This document shows positions 11,601 through 24,428 of a stretch of DNA of 64,000 bases, piece after piece. Made by a program: the position numbers and the translations under genes. Source of the DNA: Strigamia acuminata (taxonomy: Eukaryota; Arthropoda; Chilopoda; Geophilomorpha; Linotaeniidae); the NCBI GenBank assembly GCA_949358305.1, contig OX442323.1, positions 5,332,001 through 5,396,000 of the forward strand, written 5' to 3'. The first letter of the stretch is position 1. Each line of letters starts with the position of its first letter. The notes below the pieces were generated by a model that was given only the letters and a program-made list of their open reading frames with translations, was not told the DNA's origin and ran no database searches.

Positions 11601-14600
11601 CGGCATCAATGTGTTTGGCGTATTCGTTGCCTGCGCCTCCAAATCTGGGTCCGTACATGAGGTTGTATTGCTCCATGGCTGCGGCCAAGAAGGTGTCGAT
11701 GCCGTGGTTGTCTCGCTGAGTGAATACCAGCTCGAAAAAGTCGAAGTTGTGACCGTCCATGTTGAACGATTGTCTCAAGTAGACTTCACGTGGAACGGCG
11801 GTGTTGTTGCCACCGAGCACGGACAATTGGGTGGTGCGACCGAAACCGTATTTTTCTACAAACACAAACAAATAATTTATTTTTAAAAAATAAATAAATA
11901 ATAATCTTATATTTCACTGTACCGTTGTAGAAATTGAAGATTTTGTTGGTCGAGTGTCTCAAAAAGTCGAAATCCTTCGCCTGGCGTTCAATGTGAGGCA
12001 GAATGTGTTTCGCGTGTTCGGAACTGCAATTTTATAATTAAATGAATTATATATTTGTTGGGAAAAATATTATTTTTGTTTACATTTCTTCGTGGCATGG
12101 ATCGTCGCTGTTGGCGATGCTGGTCATGGTAGAGACGATGTAGCTGGCGACTTGCTCGCTTGGCTCCTCATTCACCATCAAGAGAATGTTAGAGTAGAAT
12201 CGGGCGTTTTGGTTAACCCACATAAGAATGTCGAAAGCATAGATACGCAATACATAATCCTCATTGATGTCGAAGAAAATAGGGATCAAAACTTCGTTGA
12301 TCTAAAACAACAAATTCATGAATGAAACTGCACAATTTGAATTTCAGCGTGTCAGAATCAACCTTTTTCTGGTATTTCTCTTCTTCCATATAGTGTTCCA
12401 ATCCCCAGATGGCAGTTCCGGTAATATATTCGTTGTATTTATCTTCCGGGATGATTTCATCGACCAGAACGTGGAATGCCGCATCGGTTCGGGTATTCTT
12501 AAGAGCACGGACCAACACGCATTTGTCTTGCGATCGCTCCTCTGAGTGCAGTGCGTCAACAATATCCTAAACACAATACACACAATTAACTACTCCGTAT
12601 TTATTCGAAAAACCTTTGCCGGGTTTTTACCTTGATGTATTCCTTGCAATGTTCGGCAGAAATGAAGGTCTCTTTACGTGGTGGGTGGTTGTTGTAGTCG
12701 TCCTTTACGCATGCGCTGAAGATCAGAGTACCGTAGGCTTCCCAGGCGACGGAGTACATCAATTTGTCGTGGTCAGCGTCGACAAAGTCGGATTTTACGA
12801 ATTTCTACAGTGGGAAATGGTGAATTAGAATGGTTTCTATCGTTTAATATATTATACGTACTCTGAATTCATCAACACCAGGCTTGGATGGCGTTTTGGC
12901 ATAAAGCGGCATTGTGGCGATCATCTCGATTTGGATCTTCTCCGGCACTTTTCCGGAAAGGATTTGTTCTATAGCGAAATAATTGGCTGGGTTGGTGCCA
13001 ACAAGTGTCAAGACCTTCAGGACGAAATTCCTGAAAGAAAATTCAGAAAATGAAGCAATTTTGTGAGGATTACAGTGTGTTAAATGTGCGTGTACCTTCG
13101 GTCCTTTTCTTCTGGTGTGGCGTCAGACTCCATGTTGATGTGTTCGCTGAAGAATTTGGTGAAATCGTCGTAATCGAAGTTGTAGAGAACATGTCCGAAG
13201 ACGTTGGCTACTTTGGCGATTTCTTTGTAGTCGTCGAATTTCTCTGGGGTGAGTTTGGGAAGCAAACTGGCCGCTTGTTTAACGTGGTCTTTCTCGCCTC
13301 CGAATTTCTCGTCATATCTGCCCCACATGTATTTGCTTGGGTAAACACGCTCCACAGCGATGTTCGCTTTGAGATCAACTGTATCGAGATCGTGATTTTC
13401 AATATTGAATGTGAAGTACAGTCCTTCGATTCTCTTGGCGTCTCCGGGGACTGCAGCGGGGGTCACATCTTCAACACTCTTGAGGTGCAAAGTTTGGCTT
13501 GAAAAGAAGATATTAGAATTAATTTTTGGAATTTTAGAAAAGGTGTTTTTTCGTGTTTACTTGGTGATGGACATGACGGTTTGGCCATTGGTGGTGAATG
13601 GGGTGTAACCGATGTAACCGGTCGCAATGATGTCTTCGATGGTGTATGCCGCGCGGGTTCCCTTGATTCCGTACTCAACTCGGCCGATGTTTCGGAAAGA
13701 TTTCTAAAATAAAATTATTCAGAATTAAATTAGTAATAATAAAAAATTAAAATTAAAATTAAAATTACTCACGAAGTTATTTTCTTTGCAGTTTTCGCAT
13801 TCGTATCCGACCATGGAGGAGAATAGCATGTGTGGTTGGTGAGTGCACTGATCGTATAGGAAGTTTTTGGTGATATTCATTACATCAGTCTCCTCATCGC
13901 ATTCATCGGGGTGGAAATGATTGATAATGTACGATGCTTTGCAGTCGCCACCAATTCCAGACTACCAAAAGCAGAAAAATATATAAAATTAAAATTTTTT
14001 CTTAAACAATTTTTTTGTTTTTCTTAATTTTCCATACCTCATCGACAACATAGAAGTGCTCATGAGGTTTTCCGGACGGGAAAACGACTTGGAAGAGACT
14101 GAGAATAGCTCTTTGCAAGTTGGTGTGCACATTGTCCTTAAAAGCAACGTGTTTAGAGGCGATGATCTACACGTTACGACCAAAAACAAATCAAAAAATT
14201 AATTTCCAAAACGATTTTCTCATTTCCACACTCAATTACCTTGCCCTCGCTTCCATATTCACCGTACCACGGCTCCTTACACCCTTTGAAAACTTCGACT
14301 GACTCTGAATCAGTCGGTGTTTGGTAATCGAGTTCCAAAACGTCGTAAACATTAGCCAAACGTTTATTAAACTCGGCTGTTTTAGCATCGTGAAGCTAAA
14401 AAACACCGTCGTTTTAATTTCTTGCAACATGTTTGCACAATTCTTAATATCTCACCTCTACAACCAAATGGTCTTCCGTGTGGTAAACGTGAAGTTCTCC
14501 CTTAATTCCCTTGCCCGCAAATTGGGTCACCGTCTCATCAGAAACTCCAGTCCCATACTTGGCGTTGTAGTCGTAGATGTATTTCTTTCCTGACTTAAAG

Positions 14601-14721
14601 CCGGGAGACGATGCGTGGCACACTTTGCGACAATGTTGGAATCAATTAAAAGTAATGAGAAGAATTTGTAATAATACTTACGGGCCAAACAGATGGCGAG
14701 AACTCCTACCGAAACCTTCAT
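8620..14721 (-). CDS. Vg-B: complete vitellogenin, 1533 aa
   Basis: Secreted yolk lipoprotein precursor that carries lipid to oocytes. Exons (minus, 5' to 3'): 14721-14682, 14622-14456, 14395-14240, 14166-14038, 13961-13773, 13703-13561, 13497-13096, 13030-12862, 12804-12631, 12566-12363, 12301-12084, 12023-11923, 11855-11493, 11328-11115, 10873-10293, 10226-10045, 9980-9356, 9287-9133, 9072-8842, 8778-8620. They sum to 4602 nt. All borders are GT..AG and all phases agree. Exon 1 encodes a signal peptide (MKVSVGVLAICLA). The vitellogenin N domain and helical region span about residues 20-700 and the open beta-sheet domain follows. A von Willebrand D domain starts near residue 1355 (CFLSGDHVYTLDG) and contains GMCGDFN near the C-terminus. 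The protein is shorter than typical insect vitellogenins (about 1700-1900 aa) and has no polyserine tract. Vg-A is its tandem duplicate; Vg-C is transcribed away from it. Confidence 0.95.
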
Positions 14722-15180
14722 GGTAGTTCTTAGGAGTGACAACTCTTCAGCGCCTGCCGCGCTGTTTTATACGAAATAAGTGACCCCTCGACCCTGCTTG
14801 ATCAGCTGTTGCTCGTCCAATCACATCAGTGACCATGACCAAGAGGAAAATTAATATCTTTAATTGATTGATTGATAAACTGGCTAGAAATGTGAAATTT
14901 GTGATATACTATACGTGGTTTGCAGGGCGTGGGTGAGCGTGATTGAAGGCGTTTTTGGTTTGAGGTGCAATTGGTAATAAATGGTTTTGAATGCATTGGG
15001 GGGTTTGCGAGTAAATGCATCTAAAGGTGTTGTTTTTTTGTTTTTTTTTTGTTTTTTTTTTTCTTTTTAATTCTGTTTTGTCTTTGTGTAGATCGTTGGA
15101 TAAATGTTGGTCTGTGATCAGTGCAATGTCCAGCTGGACTTGAAAATTGATAACTTGCACATCTTACATTACATTGTAAG
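14722..15180 (-). promoter_or_regulatory. Vg-B promoter region
   Basis: TATAAAA (minus strand) lies at 14765-14771. The upstream block matches that of Vg-A, including CAGCTG and ATTGG. The nuclear-receptor-like site at 14830-14838 differs from Vg-A by one base (TCATGGTCA instead of TCAAGGTCA), which would weaken an FTZ-F1/ERR site. Homology with Vg-A ends near 15180. Confidence 0.6.
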
Positions 15181-16354
15181 ATTACCCAGACCTTAAATTA
15201 TTCAATTATCAGATCCCAGATCCATTTTTTTTTAAATTTATTAAATATTTAATATTTCATATTAAATATTGCGATGGAAAATTTAACAAAAAGTGCAAGT
15301 TAAATTGTTGATCGTTAATATATTTAATTATTCACGCGAAAAACAAAGAAAAAATCTAAAATATTAAAAAAATTAAATTAAATAAGAATTACAAAATATA
15401 AATAAAGTCTTTTGTGTTTAAATTAGTTGCATAATTTCAAGGACTTATTTTTTTATATGTATCGTCGGAATCAAGCTAAGGTTGCATTCTCGTTTTATCA
15501 CCGCAAGACGAGTTTAAATTTCCTTGAGATTGTCAATCGTCATTGATACGTCTAAGCCCTAAAGTCCACGAGCGAGCAAAAATTGTCGAGCTACTTAATG
15601 CCCTTGAGTCTCCCTTAAATCCCTCCATGTCTGCCAAAATCTCCATTAGCAGATTACAAATTGTCAACCCGTGACCCCAATTCATCCAAACAATTTGATC
15701 ACTCCTAAAACAACTCCGAAAACGATATTCACGCATTTTAGACAAGTCTAAATATGCCAGTTGACATAGACTAAGCAAAGCAAGACCCCGCTTTAATTAA
15801 CACGCTCAAAGGCAATCTTAGTGTACATTTCAATAAAACTATGGTAAATGATATACTCGTAATCGTACAGTAGTTTTCCGAATGTATCAATTTCTAATCA
15901 ATATTATACAATTTTTTGAGCAAAAAAAAAGATGATATTAATAGCGGGCGAGACTGTTAAATTAAAAAAAAATCTGTCCAAACGTATGCAAATTAAAGGA
16001 TTTAATAGTTTTGCTTTGTTCTATTAGGAAATAATTTTTGTTAATGGAATATTTATTAATAAAAGCATGATAAATATTGGAAAAAATACATCTGGGTTTT
16101 TGGATACATTAATAAGACATTAAAAACAATTTTTTTGTAATTTTTAATAGATCTCCATAATTTATTTTGTGTTTTTTAGTGATTCGATTGAATTAATTTC
16201 AATTCCGCTCGATCTGGCATTTTAAAAATAAATGAGGAATAATTTAAAGTGTTTTTTTCTTGACAGGTTTTTTGCTGCGATGCTGTTGGTTTCTCAAACG
16301 AATCTGAATGATTTTTAGTTTGGATTTGGACCCTGATCGGGTTGTCTGGACACA
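15181..16354. other. Vg-B/Vg-C intergenic region
   Basis: Noncoding and strongly AT-rich. It lies between two divergent vitellogenin promoters and so may hold shared fat-body or ovary control elements. I could not name specific ones. No RNA gene or transposon terminus was recognised. Confidence 0.45.
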
Positions 16355-16361
16355 TATATAA
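16355..16361 (+). promoter_or_regulatory. Vg-C TATA box
   Basis: TATATAA lies 35-41 bp upstream of the Vg-C start codon, which implies a very short 5' leader. Confidence 0.7.
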
Positions 16362-16395
16362 GCCTCGTTTGGATTAATTTAACACTCGTTTCGTC

Positions 16396-19300
16396 ATGAA
16401 GAAAGTGGTGGTGATTTGGATTGCACTGTGCATCTCTTGTAAGTAAATGACTCGTTTTACAAACGAAACAAAATTAAACCTCCCTCTTTAATTAACATAG
16501 TGAAATTGTATTTTTTTATTTTTTATTTTTCTTTTCGTTGTTTTAATTTTATTTGCATTTATTTGTCAGATGCACAGAATGCGCCTGTACAAAATGGTAA
16601 AACTTTTCAATTTTATTTGTTTTTAATGACTTTTTACCTTAATTAGTTCCTTTTTTGTCTAAGTGCCGGCTTTCGAGGAAGGAAAACGATATTCATACGA
16701 CTACCAAATGCACATGGCTACAGGAATTATTCAAGGAAATGTTAATCAGTTTTCAGCATTAGCAGTCAGATTGAAAATGGCAGTGGAGAATCACGCGGAA
16801 AAACTTCTCATCCAAGTACAAAAAAAAAAAAAAATGAAAATAACATAAATAAATAATTTATTAATAGTTCGACAACATTGAATACGGAATATTCAACGAC
16901 AAAACCCGCAACATCTTTGACGAATTGCCGATAACCTACGCAAAACTCACGGACAAGACGATGCTGGAAGTGGCCGAAGTATTTAAAACTCCATTTGCTG
17001 CATCGATTGAAAATGGAATGGTAGATATAAAAAAAAACTGAAAAACCGACTTTAAAATGCTGCGAATTCCAGATAAAATACTTCGAATTCGCGGAAAACG
17101 AGGGCGTGGAAGTCACCAACGTGAAAAAAGCAATCGCATTACTACTCCAACTAAATCTCACTCCCCCAGAAGAGAAAGACGAGCACTATTACACCGTCGA
17201 CGAAGTAAATAAATAAATAAAAGTCGATTTATGGCCGCAAATAACTCATTTTTGTTTCAGGACGGCATAGGAGGAAACTGTCCTACTGCTTACAGTGTTA
17301 TTGACGATCCATCGGAGGACACACCTGATATCCAGGTGCTGAACGTGACCAAAGAGCGTTTGTACTCGCAATGTAAGAATCGGCGCCACCTGTTCCACAT
17401 AAGTATTCACGACTACCAGCAATTAGATTCGCAATTCGTAAGAGAAGAAAAGTTTAAAGTGTTATATTGCGTGTGCAGTGGTTGAGTAATGTCGGGATTT
17501 ATTACTGCGTAGGAACCGCTTCAAGAACTCGCTCAAAGTGAATACCAAATCAGGGGCAACAGAGAGAAGTACACCATTGAAAACGTTGTTTCCAATGGAG
17601 CAGTCGTTCTCACCCCATTTACAACAAATGGCCAGTCGATACTTTCACTTGTCAAGTATGTCTTTTGAATATAAATGTTAGGAATCGTAAAATAAGCGTT
17701 CTTGCTAAAACAGTCAGTCGTTGACACTCGTGGACGTCGAAAACGGCGCCAAACTCGCGCCCATGCCCGAAAACGCAATCAGAGACGAGAGATTTAATTT
17801 TGTGTTTGAGTTTGAGTCGGATGATCGAGTTCATGACGGAGATGACCTCAAATGGGCGCATCTTGATCGACTCGTAAATAAATTCAATTCTCGTGATCGA
17901 TCCGACGAAGTACGGTACAATTAGTGGGGCAGGTGCGAAGAAATTAATAAATTCTTGCGTGTTTAGTTGGTGGCATTGATTCCCGAGTTGGTCGAATCGT
18001 TTAATGGCGGACAAAATGGCGGGCGGTTAGTAGGGAAAGTCATAAGTTGTTTGCGGACGTTGGATTACGACGGGATTTTGAAATTCTACGAGACGCACGT
18101 GTATGGGCAAACGGAGAAAACAATTCGGTATTTTACTATTTACACCGTGGAAAATAAATAAATAATCGCGTGGTTTGGTTTAGAGCGGTTTTTGATGAAA
18201 TTTTACCGTATGTCGGGAGCGACCTGTCCATTTTGTTTATTTTTCACACGATCAAGACGGAAAAGGTGGACAATTTAGTCGCTAACGGATGGTTGCAGAA
18301 ATTACCGTTCACCATTAACCAACCATCGCAGAAATTACTGGCCAAATACAAGGTGTGTTTATTCGTGAAAAAGTCGAATTCAAATCAATTTATCTTTCGT
18401 CTACAGGCGTTATTGGAGAGCGAACCCATTACGAAATACACAAATCTAGCGAGCAGTGGTTGGCTTTCCTACGGGTCATTAATAAGCAAAAGTTGCCAAC
18501 AAGGCGAGTCCAGCCCACATCGCTTCAATCCCCCACACTACATCAAAAGCGAAGTTTGCGAACAATTAGTGAAGGTATACAAAACGAGAAAATATTCGCA
18601 TAAAAATCACGAAATAATTCGGAAACATTGACAGGAACTGATGGAAAAATTCAACAATGCTAAAACACAAACCGAGCAATCGGTTTATGTTCGCGCAATC
18701 AAAAACACGGGCATTTCAGCCACGGCAACTGCCAAATTTATGATCAACATAGTGCGAAGTGGATTTCCTTTTCTAGTTCGACTCGAGGCTGTCGACGTAT
18801 TGTCCAGCTACTTACAGCCAGAATATTCTAAAGAAAAAGTAAGATATGGCAAAAATAGCGAATTTTGTCGGCATTTTATGAGTTTTTGTGCTTTTTGTGA
18901 ACAAGGTTACGGCTCTAATGGTCCAGATCCTCAGAAATCCGCACGAACATTACTTGTTACGGGCGTACGCCTTTGATATTCTATTGGAGTTCGATGATAA
19001 TTTATCAACACGACAATTTGGCTTGTGGCTTCAAAAAATAGCGAAAGAACCGAGTGCGAAGGTTGCCAGTCATATTTACAGCACGTTGGAAGCAGCAGTC
19101 AACACCTCTACCGAGTGTCCTGACAAGTTGTAAGTTATTACACAATTTCACATATTTAAATATTAACGAAAGCAATTGTGCGGAATAATCTTTAGGGCTA
19201 CGCGAGCGATGTATTTACTCAAGTTTCTCGAGAAACCAAAATTCGATGTCATGCAGCATTCATTTACTCGCGTTGTTACATCGTTTAATGGTAGATCCCT

Positions 19301-22300
19301 GTTTAAAATTTTTGGTTTTTATTTTTTGTGTATAATTATCATTTAAATGTATTTTTTTTTTAGGGAAATACAAGTTTGGTAAAAATAGTTTATTGACAGT
19401 AATTCCTAGCAATACTTCAGCAGTTCCAAGAACCATGTATTTAAATCAGTTTTATAAAGTTTTGGGTTACGACGTTCATTTGATGGAGGTGGAGTTACTT
19501 TTTTTGTTTCAATTCACTGCAAGAAATTTTAGATTTACAAAGATTTCAGTATTTCTTCAATAAATACCGTATTATCGTGACAATACGGTATTTTTTTGCA
19601 TTTAATGTAACAAACATTAGAGAGTTTGCGGGATGCATTTTTCCCTTAATTTGTGCCACGTTACACTATTTTAGTGCCATATCGTAAGGGAAAAATCTTT
19701 AGTGTATCGTTTTCAACACTAAATTAAAATATAGCGCAGCCAATCAGAATTGAGAACACTATATTGTTAGCTCCGCCCATTGCAAATGGCGATTATTTTG
19801 TTGTCCCGATCAAACACAACAGTCATAGGTACGTAGATTGAATGATAAGTGAGGCCCAAAATTGAATTTTAGGCCCAAAGCCATACTTTATAGGCATAAT
19901 AATGGAATTTTATGCAGAAATTTGCACACTTACAGCCCCAAATTGAATTTTTAGGCCCAAAGTTACGAACTGTCAGTAGTTGGCTGAAATAGTGTAGTGA
20001 TAAGGTAGAAATGCAGCCCGCAAAAACTTAATTTATCATTTTTCCTTTACACTATTTTTATACCGTATAGTCTTTAACTGTAAGGGGAAAATGCATCCCG
20101 CAAACTCTCTATTGACCGTATCCTACGTTCGTTACGTTAAATAAATAAAAAATATTTTTTTATTATGATAAACGGAAATCGAAAGTGCAATCGACAATTG
20201 CCGACAAGAGCCGCGGCTTTTATTTGAAGGAATACGGTATTTTTTGTTTTTAAGATTAAATTTAAAGATAAATATTATTTTTAATTAAATTGGATCCACT
20301 TTTTCTTGCAGTGATTGTTCAGTACATAATTTAACTTTTGTACCGCAGATCGTCTACACATCCGAAGGAAATAACGTGTTTGAATACGCGTTATTGAACG
20401 CATTGCAGCCTGAAGGTCTCGCACCTCAACAACAGTCATCGCCTCCAGAATATTTAAAACACGTGATAGATGATGTGAGTTGCGAAGCCACGATGGCGGT
20501 TTAATATACTTTTCGATTAAAAATGTCGTTTTTGCTCACTGAAATTAGCTGAAACTGCAAGACGCCATCAAAGAGGAAAACAAAGAATACGAAGTGTATT
20601 TAAGACTATTTGGTAAAGATGTAGTTTACACTAGAGCATTTGGATTCGAGGCTAAACCGCATTTTGGAGGTTCTATCATCACGTATTTATGTATTTATTC
20701 ATCTTTGATAATTTGTAAATTAAAATTTAGGATCTGGTGTAACGTTCGATGGCCAAAAGGCGATTTTAGACGTGAACAGTGTTACGTACATAGAAGCGAG
20801 GCGTGTCGTGCCCAACGAAGTCGGTCTGCCCGTTTACATAGAACTGCAAGTGCCAGTCACGTATCAGATTTCGGGCTTCGCTGAAGTAGTCAAATCGCCT
20901 TCTATCAATGCGAAATTCGACATTGAATCGACGTATGTTTTATGTTAAACTGAATTATTTTAGATTTAGAAATGTTTTATTTCAAGATTCGACTTTAATG
21001 TGCAGTTTGGAATGTACGTGGAGGATTTAGTCGGTCAAACGTTCGGTTACAAGTTGGATACGCATCTAGGAGTGAAGTTTCCTCTTAAAGGAAGCGTCGA
21101 TTACGATTTGAAAAGTAAAAAAATCGATATCACATACATCCCTGGGACTCAGGCGTTTGATTTGATCGATTACGAAACTCGTCCTGTAACGTTCATCAAC
21201 AAAAACGTTAAGGAAGTGCATTTTAGCGATAAACCCGTCAATGTAAGTGAACGCTAAAGGTGAGTTCCCACTTGGAAGTAAAGTAAGCTCAGATAAAGTA
21301 GTAGTAAGGTAAAGCAAGTATGTTCACACTTGTTTGAAGTTGAAGTAGTAAGACCTCGATCCAGAACAAGAACCTGTTTGTTGCTCAGTAGAGTGTAAGG
21401 TACTTGCTCAGGGCCGAAAAGAAGCCAAATCGATCGGAAACGAGCAAAATTCGATTTCCGTAATCAGAAGTTGCATACAGGCCCACCTTTACCATTGGGC
21501 TAACTGGGCTGCAGCCCAGGGGCCTTGGGCACAGGGGCTCAATGGGCACAGAACTTCTGTGACAGAAGGGCGCCGGGCACAGAAAAGTGCTGGGCAAGGG
21601 GCGCCTGAGTTTTATTAGCCCAGGGCGCTGAAAAGTGTAAAGACGGCCCTGGTTGCATATCGTGCATTGTTGGCGAGATATAGGTGAAGAATTGTTCTTT
21701 GGTTCGTCAGAAAGGCAGTTTGAGTCTCGTTCAGCCCCGCTTTGTATCGCGAGATTAAACTCACTCCTGATTGGCTGGATGTAAGTTTGATGTGTTGTAT
21801 CGCAACTTTCTTTGTTGGGAAAGTGGTGACAAGGGGCTCCAGACCAATGAAATTACAGACACAAACCAGGAATGACTAATGCATACTAACCATATCGCGA
21901 CTAAATAAGTGCCCAAATTCCCCATCACATCAAAAAAACTAGTTAAGGTGAGGTTCACAAGGGGGGTGCTGGCCCCCCCTTGTTAAAAAAAACCCAAGAA
22001 CACGTGAAAAGGCAAGAAATAGCATTAGTCTCTCCTGACTGAGGAGCCCCTGTCTCCAACGCCTGCGGCCCTTTGTCCATAGATGGGTCGCCGTCACAAA
22101 TAAATACATACATGTCCCCAACGCCTACTGTTGGTTACGGCTTACTCATAATGCAACTTGCTTCTAAATGGGAACACAAGTGGGAAGCCACCTTAATGCT
22201 CCATTGCGAGTGGCGCATTACAATATTGGCACTCGGGGCCCGAAGTGTCTGTTAGTTTATTGTTTTTCTGTCGTTTAGAAACAATATTCGTTCGGGCACC

Positions 22301-24378
22301 ACTATTTTGGGGTCGGACTGACACTGAATTTCACTTCGGACCATTTGCGTACCGATTACGCGACGTTTTTCAAATCGTTGTTAACTAAACCATGCGTTGA
22401 CGAAAACTACTACTACTTTGGCGACACGGTGTACGCGGGGGTCCGGGGTTTACTCAATTATGCGCTGCTCAATCCCACAGCAGAACCAGTTAAACTCAAC
22501 GCACGCTACCAGCGTTGCAACACTCATCCTGCAACAGAGGTAATGTAGCGTGAAACATGTTTTATTTGTTCCTTACGGGGCTTACGGCGCGCTGTTTTGA
22601 TTTCAGTTTTCCATAAGATCCACGTGCACGAGTGCGCACAAGTCGGTGGATGACGAGTTAATGACGAATAAAAAGTGGATCCTCGATGTAGTCGGCAAAG
22701 GCGCACTAAATAGGACTTGGAAGATTGACTATTTCGCGAGCGGCCATTACCCTTACTACGATAAAAGAAGCGCTTCGTTTAGGTTTCGACGTTCTAGCGC
22801 GCCCGGATGGTACGACGAACCGTTCGAGATGTGCTACAACGGCGATTTGGAGTTCGAAAATTACAAGACACTCTTTACAGCGACGCCCAAGGACCCCGTG
22901 GTCAAATACGACGCACATTTTTTGTTCGGCGATAGGTGTATGGACACTAATCCCAACGTTGTAATTAAAGTAAGTGCAACATTGAGGGTGGACGGATGCC
23001 ATTAGGGCGCGGGAATGCCTAAACATGATGAATATTTAAACTCTCGTTCTAGTCCGTCTGGACAAAAAGCGAGGAACACGAATTAGTGGCTAGAACGCAA
23101 ACGGCGCACTCAAAACAGTGTTTAGAAGATTTTAAAGTTGGATACTACAGCGAGGCATGTTGGGATTTCATTAAAGATTTAGCCAGAATTACTAAATTCG
23201 CCTTCGAGATAGAGCACACGAATGTACGGTATAAGAAATATTAAATTCTTAATTTTTTTTTTTTTTAATGAAAATAATTTTTTATTTTTACAGATTCCAA
23301 TTGAAGCGAAGAAGCACTTGTATAGAATTAGCCAATTTTTGCGCCATTATTTCTATAATAATCTGGAAATGGAGCCGTTCCAAGGCACCGCGGAAGAGGG
23401 GCGCGTGAAAATCATCGCCAATGTATCGTATCATGATCCGATCGTTGATGTTCACGTTTACCGCCCGTACGAAACGAGCCATTATCGTAATGTTTATATT
23501 CCGTCGATTTTGCCCAAGTACGAACCCTACAACGTCGCGGAAACTGTCTCGGATAGACTCGCGAGGATGTTATTCAATTATAATCCTCGTAAGTGTTGGT
23601 TTCAATCATTTTTTCGATTTTACTGGTGGGGGAGAGAGATTTTTATGTGCAATCACGAATATGATGGGAGTTTTTCTTCTTTTTTTCGCTTAGCTTTTTG
23701 CTACATGTCGGGACAGCACGTATTTACACTAGATGGCGTTCACTATCAACATAAACTAGGGGATTGCTATTATCTTCTATTCGGGGATTGTTTACACCAC
23801 ACCATCAACATCCTTCTTAAGGGAATACGGCACGATAAATTTAATAAAGTAAGAGGGTTTTTCGGTGCATGATTGATGCGCATTTGTGGTCAATTAATAC
23901 ACTTGGTTTGCACTGCAGGCGTTGCGTGTGTTTTTTGGACACTCGTTAATTGATGTTGTGCCTGGAGATGATGATGAGTTAATAGTCAAGGTTAATGATG
24001 AGGTCAAGTCGGTTACGTCAGAGGAGATTTATGAAGTTGTTTCTGAGGATACGGGCGAGAGTTTATTCATAATTAGTCGAGGTTCGCCGGGAATTCATAT
24101 CGCGGCGAAAGCCTATGCTGTTGAGTTTTATTTTGATGGATCGAATGTGTTTCTTCAGGTGAAATTTTTTTTTTTTTTGGGAAAATTAAAAAATTAATTT
24201 TGTTTTTGTTGTTTTTTAGGCGTCTAATTTTTATCGGGGACGCCATTGTGGTTTGTGCGGCAATTTTGACGGTGAAAAGAGTGTCGAATATGTCGGATCG
24301 AATGGCGAGTTGCACAAAACCGCTGGGGATTTTGTGAGAAGTTACGGTGTTAGGAGCGACGGCTGCACTGTTGAATGA
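16396..24378 (+). CDS. Vg-C: complete vitellogenin paralogue, 1505 aa
   Basis: Divergent member of the same yolk-protein family. Exons: 16396-16438, 16570-16596, 16664-16815, 16868-17020, 17073-17204, 17261-17437, 17513-17655, 17714-17909, 17967-18127, 18184-18352, 18407-18574, 18635-18838, 18906-19129, 19196-19290, 19364-19488, 20349-20474, 20549-20669, 20731-20932, 20987-21242, 22279-22539, 22607-22969, 23053-23223, 23294-23588, 23694-23848, 23919-24158, 24220-24378. They total 4518 nt and all phases agree. The signal peptide is MKKVVVIWIALCIS. A 27-bp second exon precedes the conserved PAFEEGKRYSYDY start of the N domain. The C-terminal von Willebrand D domain begins near residue 1325 and contains [11 protein letters not shown]. 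It has more exons than Vg-B, because several large Vg-B exons are split. Introns 15 and 19 are long because of transposon insertions. Sequence similarity to A/B is low but exon order and motifs match. Confidence 0.93.
19619..20110. mobile_element. MITE with about 30-bp TIRs and 3-bp duplication in Vg-C intron 15
   Basis: The ends read agagagtttgcgggatgc and the inverse gcatcccgcaaactctct, continuing as inverted ttttcccttaa-type sequence. The trinucleotide ATT flanks both sides (19616-19618, 20111-20113). A 3-bp duplication suits PIF/Harbinger or CACTA-type transposases, though the family was not identified. There is no coding capacity. Confidence 0.75.
21478..21651. mobile_element. hAT-like MITE in Vg-C intron 19
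   Basis: It begins caggcccacctttac and ends gtaaagacggccctg, an imperfect inverted repeat of about 15 bp. An exact 8-bp target duplication, gttgcata, flanks it at 21470-21477 and 21652-21659. The interior (cattgggctaactgggctgc and a gcccagggcgctg motif) recurs in Vg-D intron 4. Confidence 0.8.
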
Positions 24379-24422
24379 ATTGACACTTTGTTTCACATTG
24401 TGTTGTAATAGGTGTGTTCAAT

Positions 24423-24428
24423 ATTAAA
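24423..24428 (+). terminator. Vg-C polyadenylation signal (variant)
   Basis: ATTAAA, the common variant hexamer, lies about 45 bp beyond the stop codon. No AATAAA is nearer. Confidence 0.45.
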
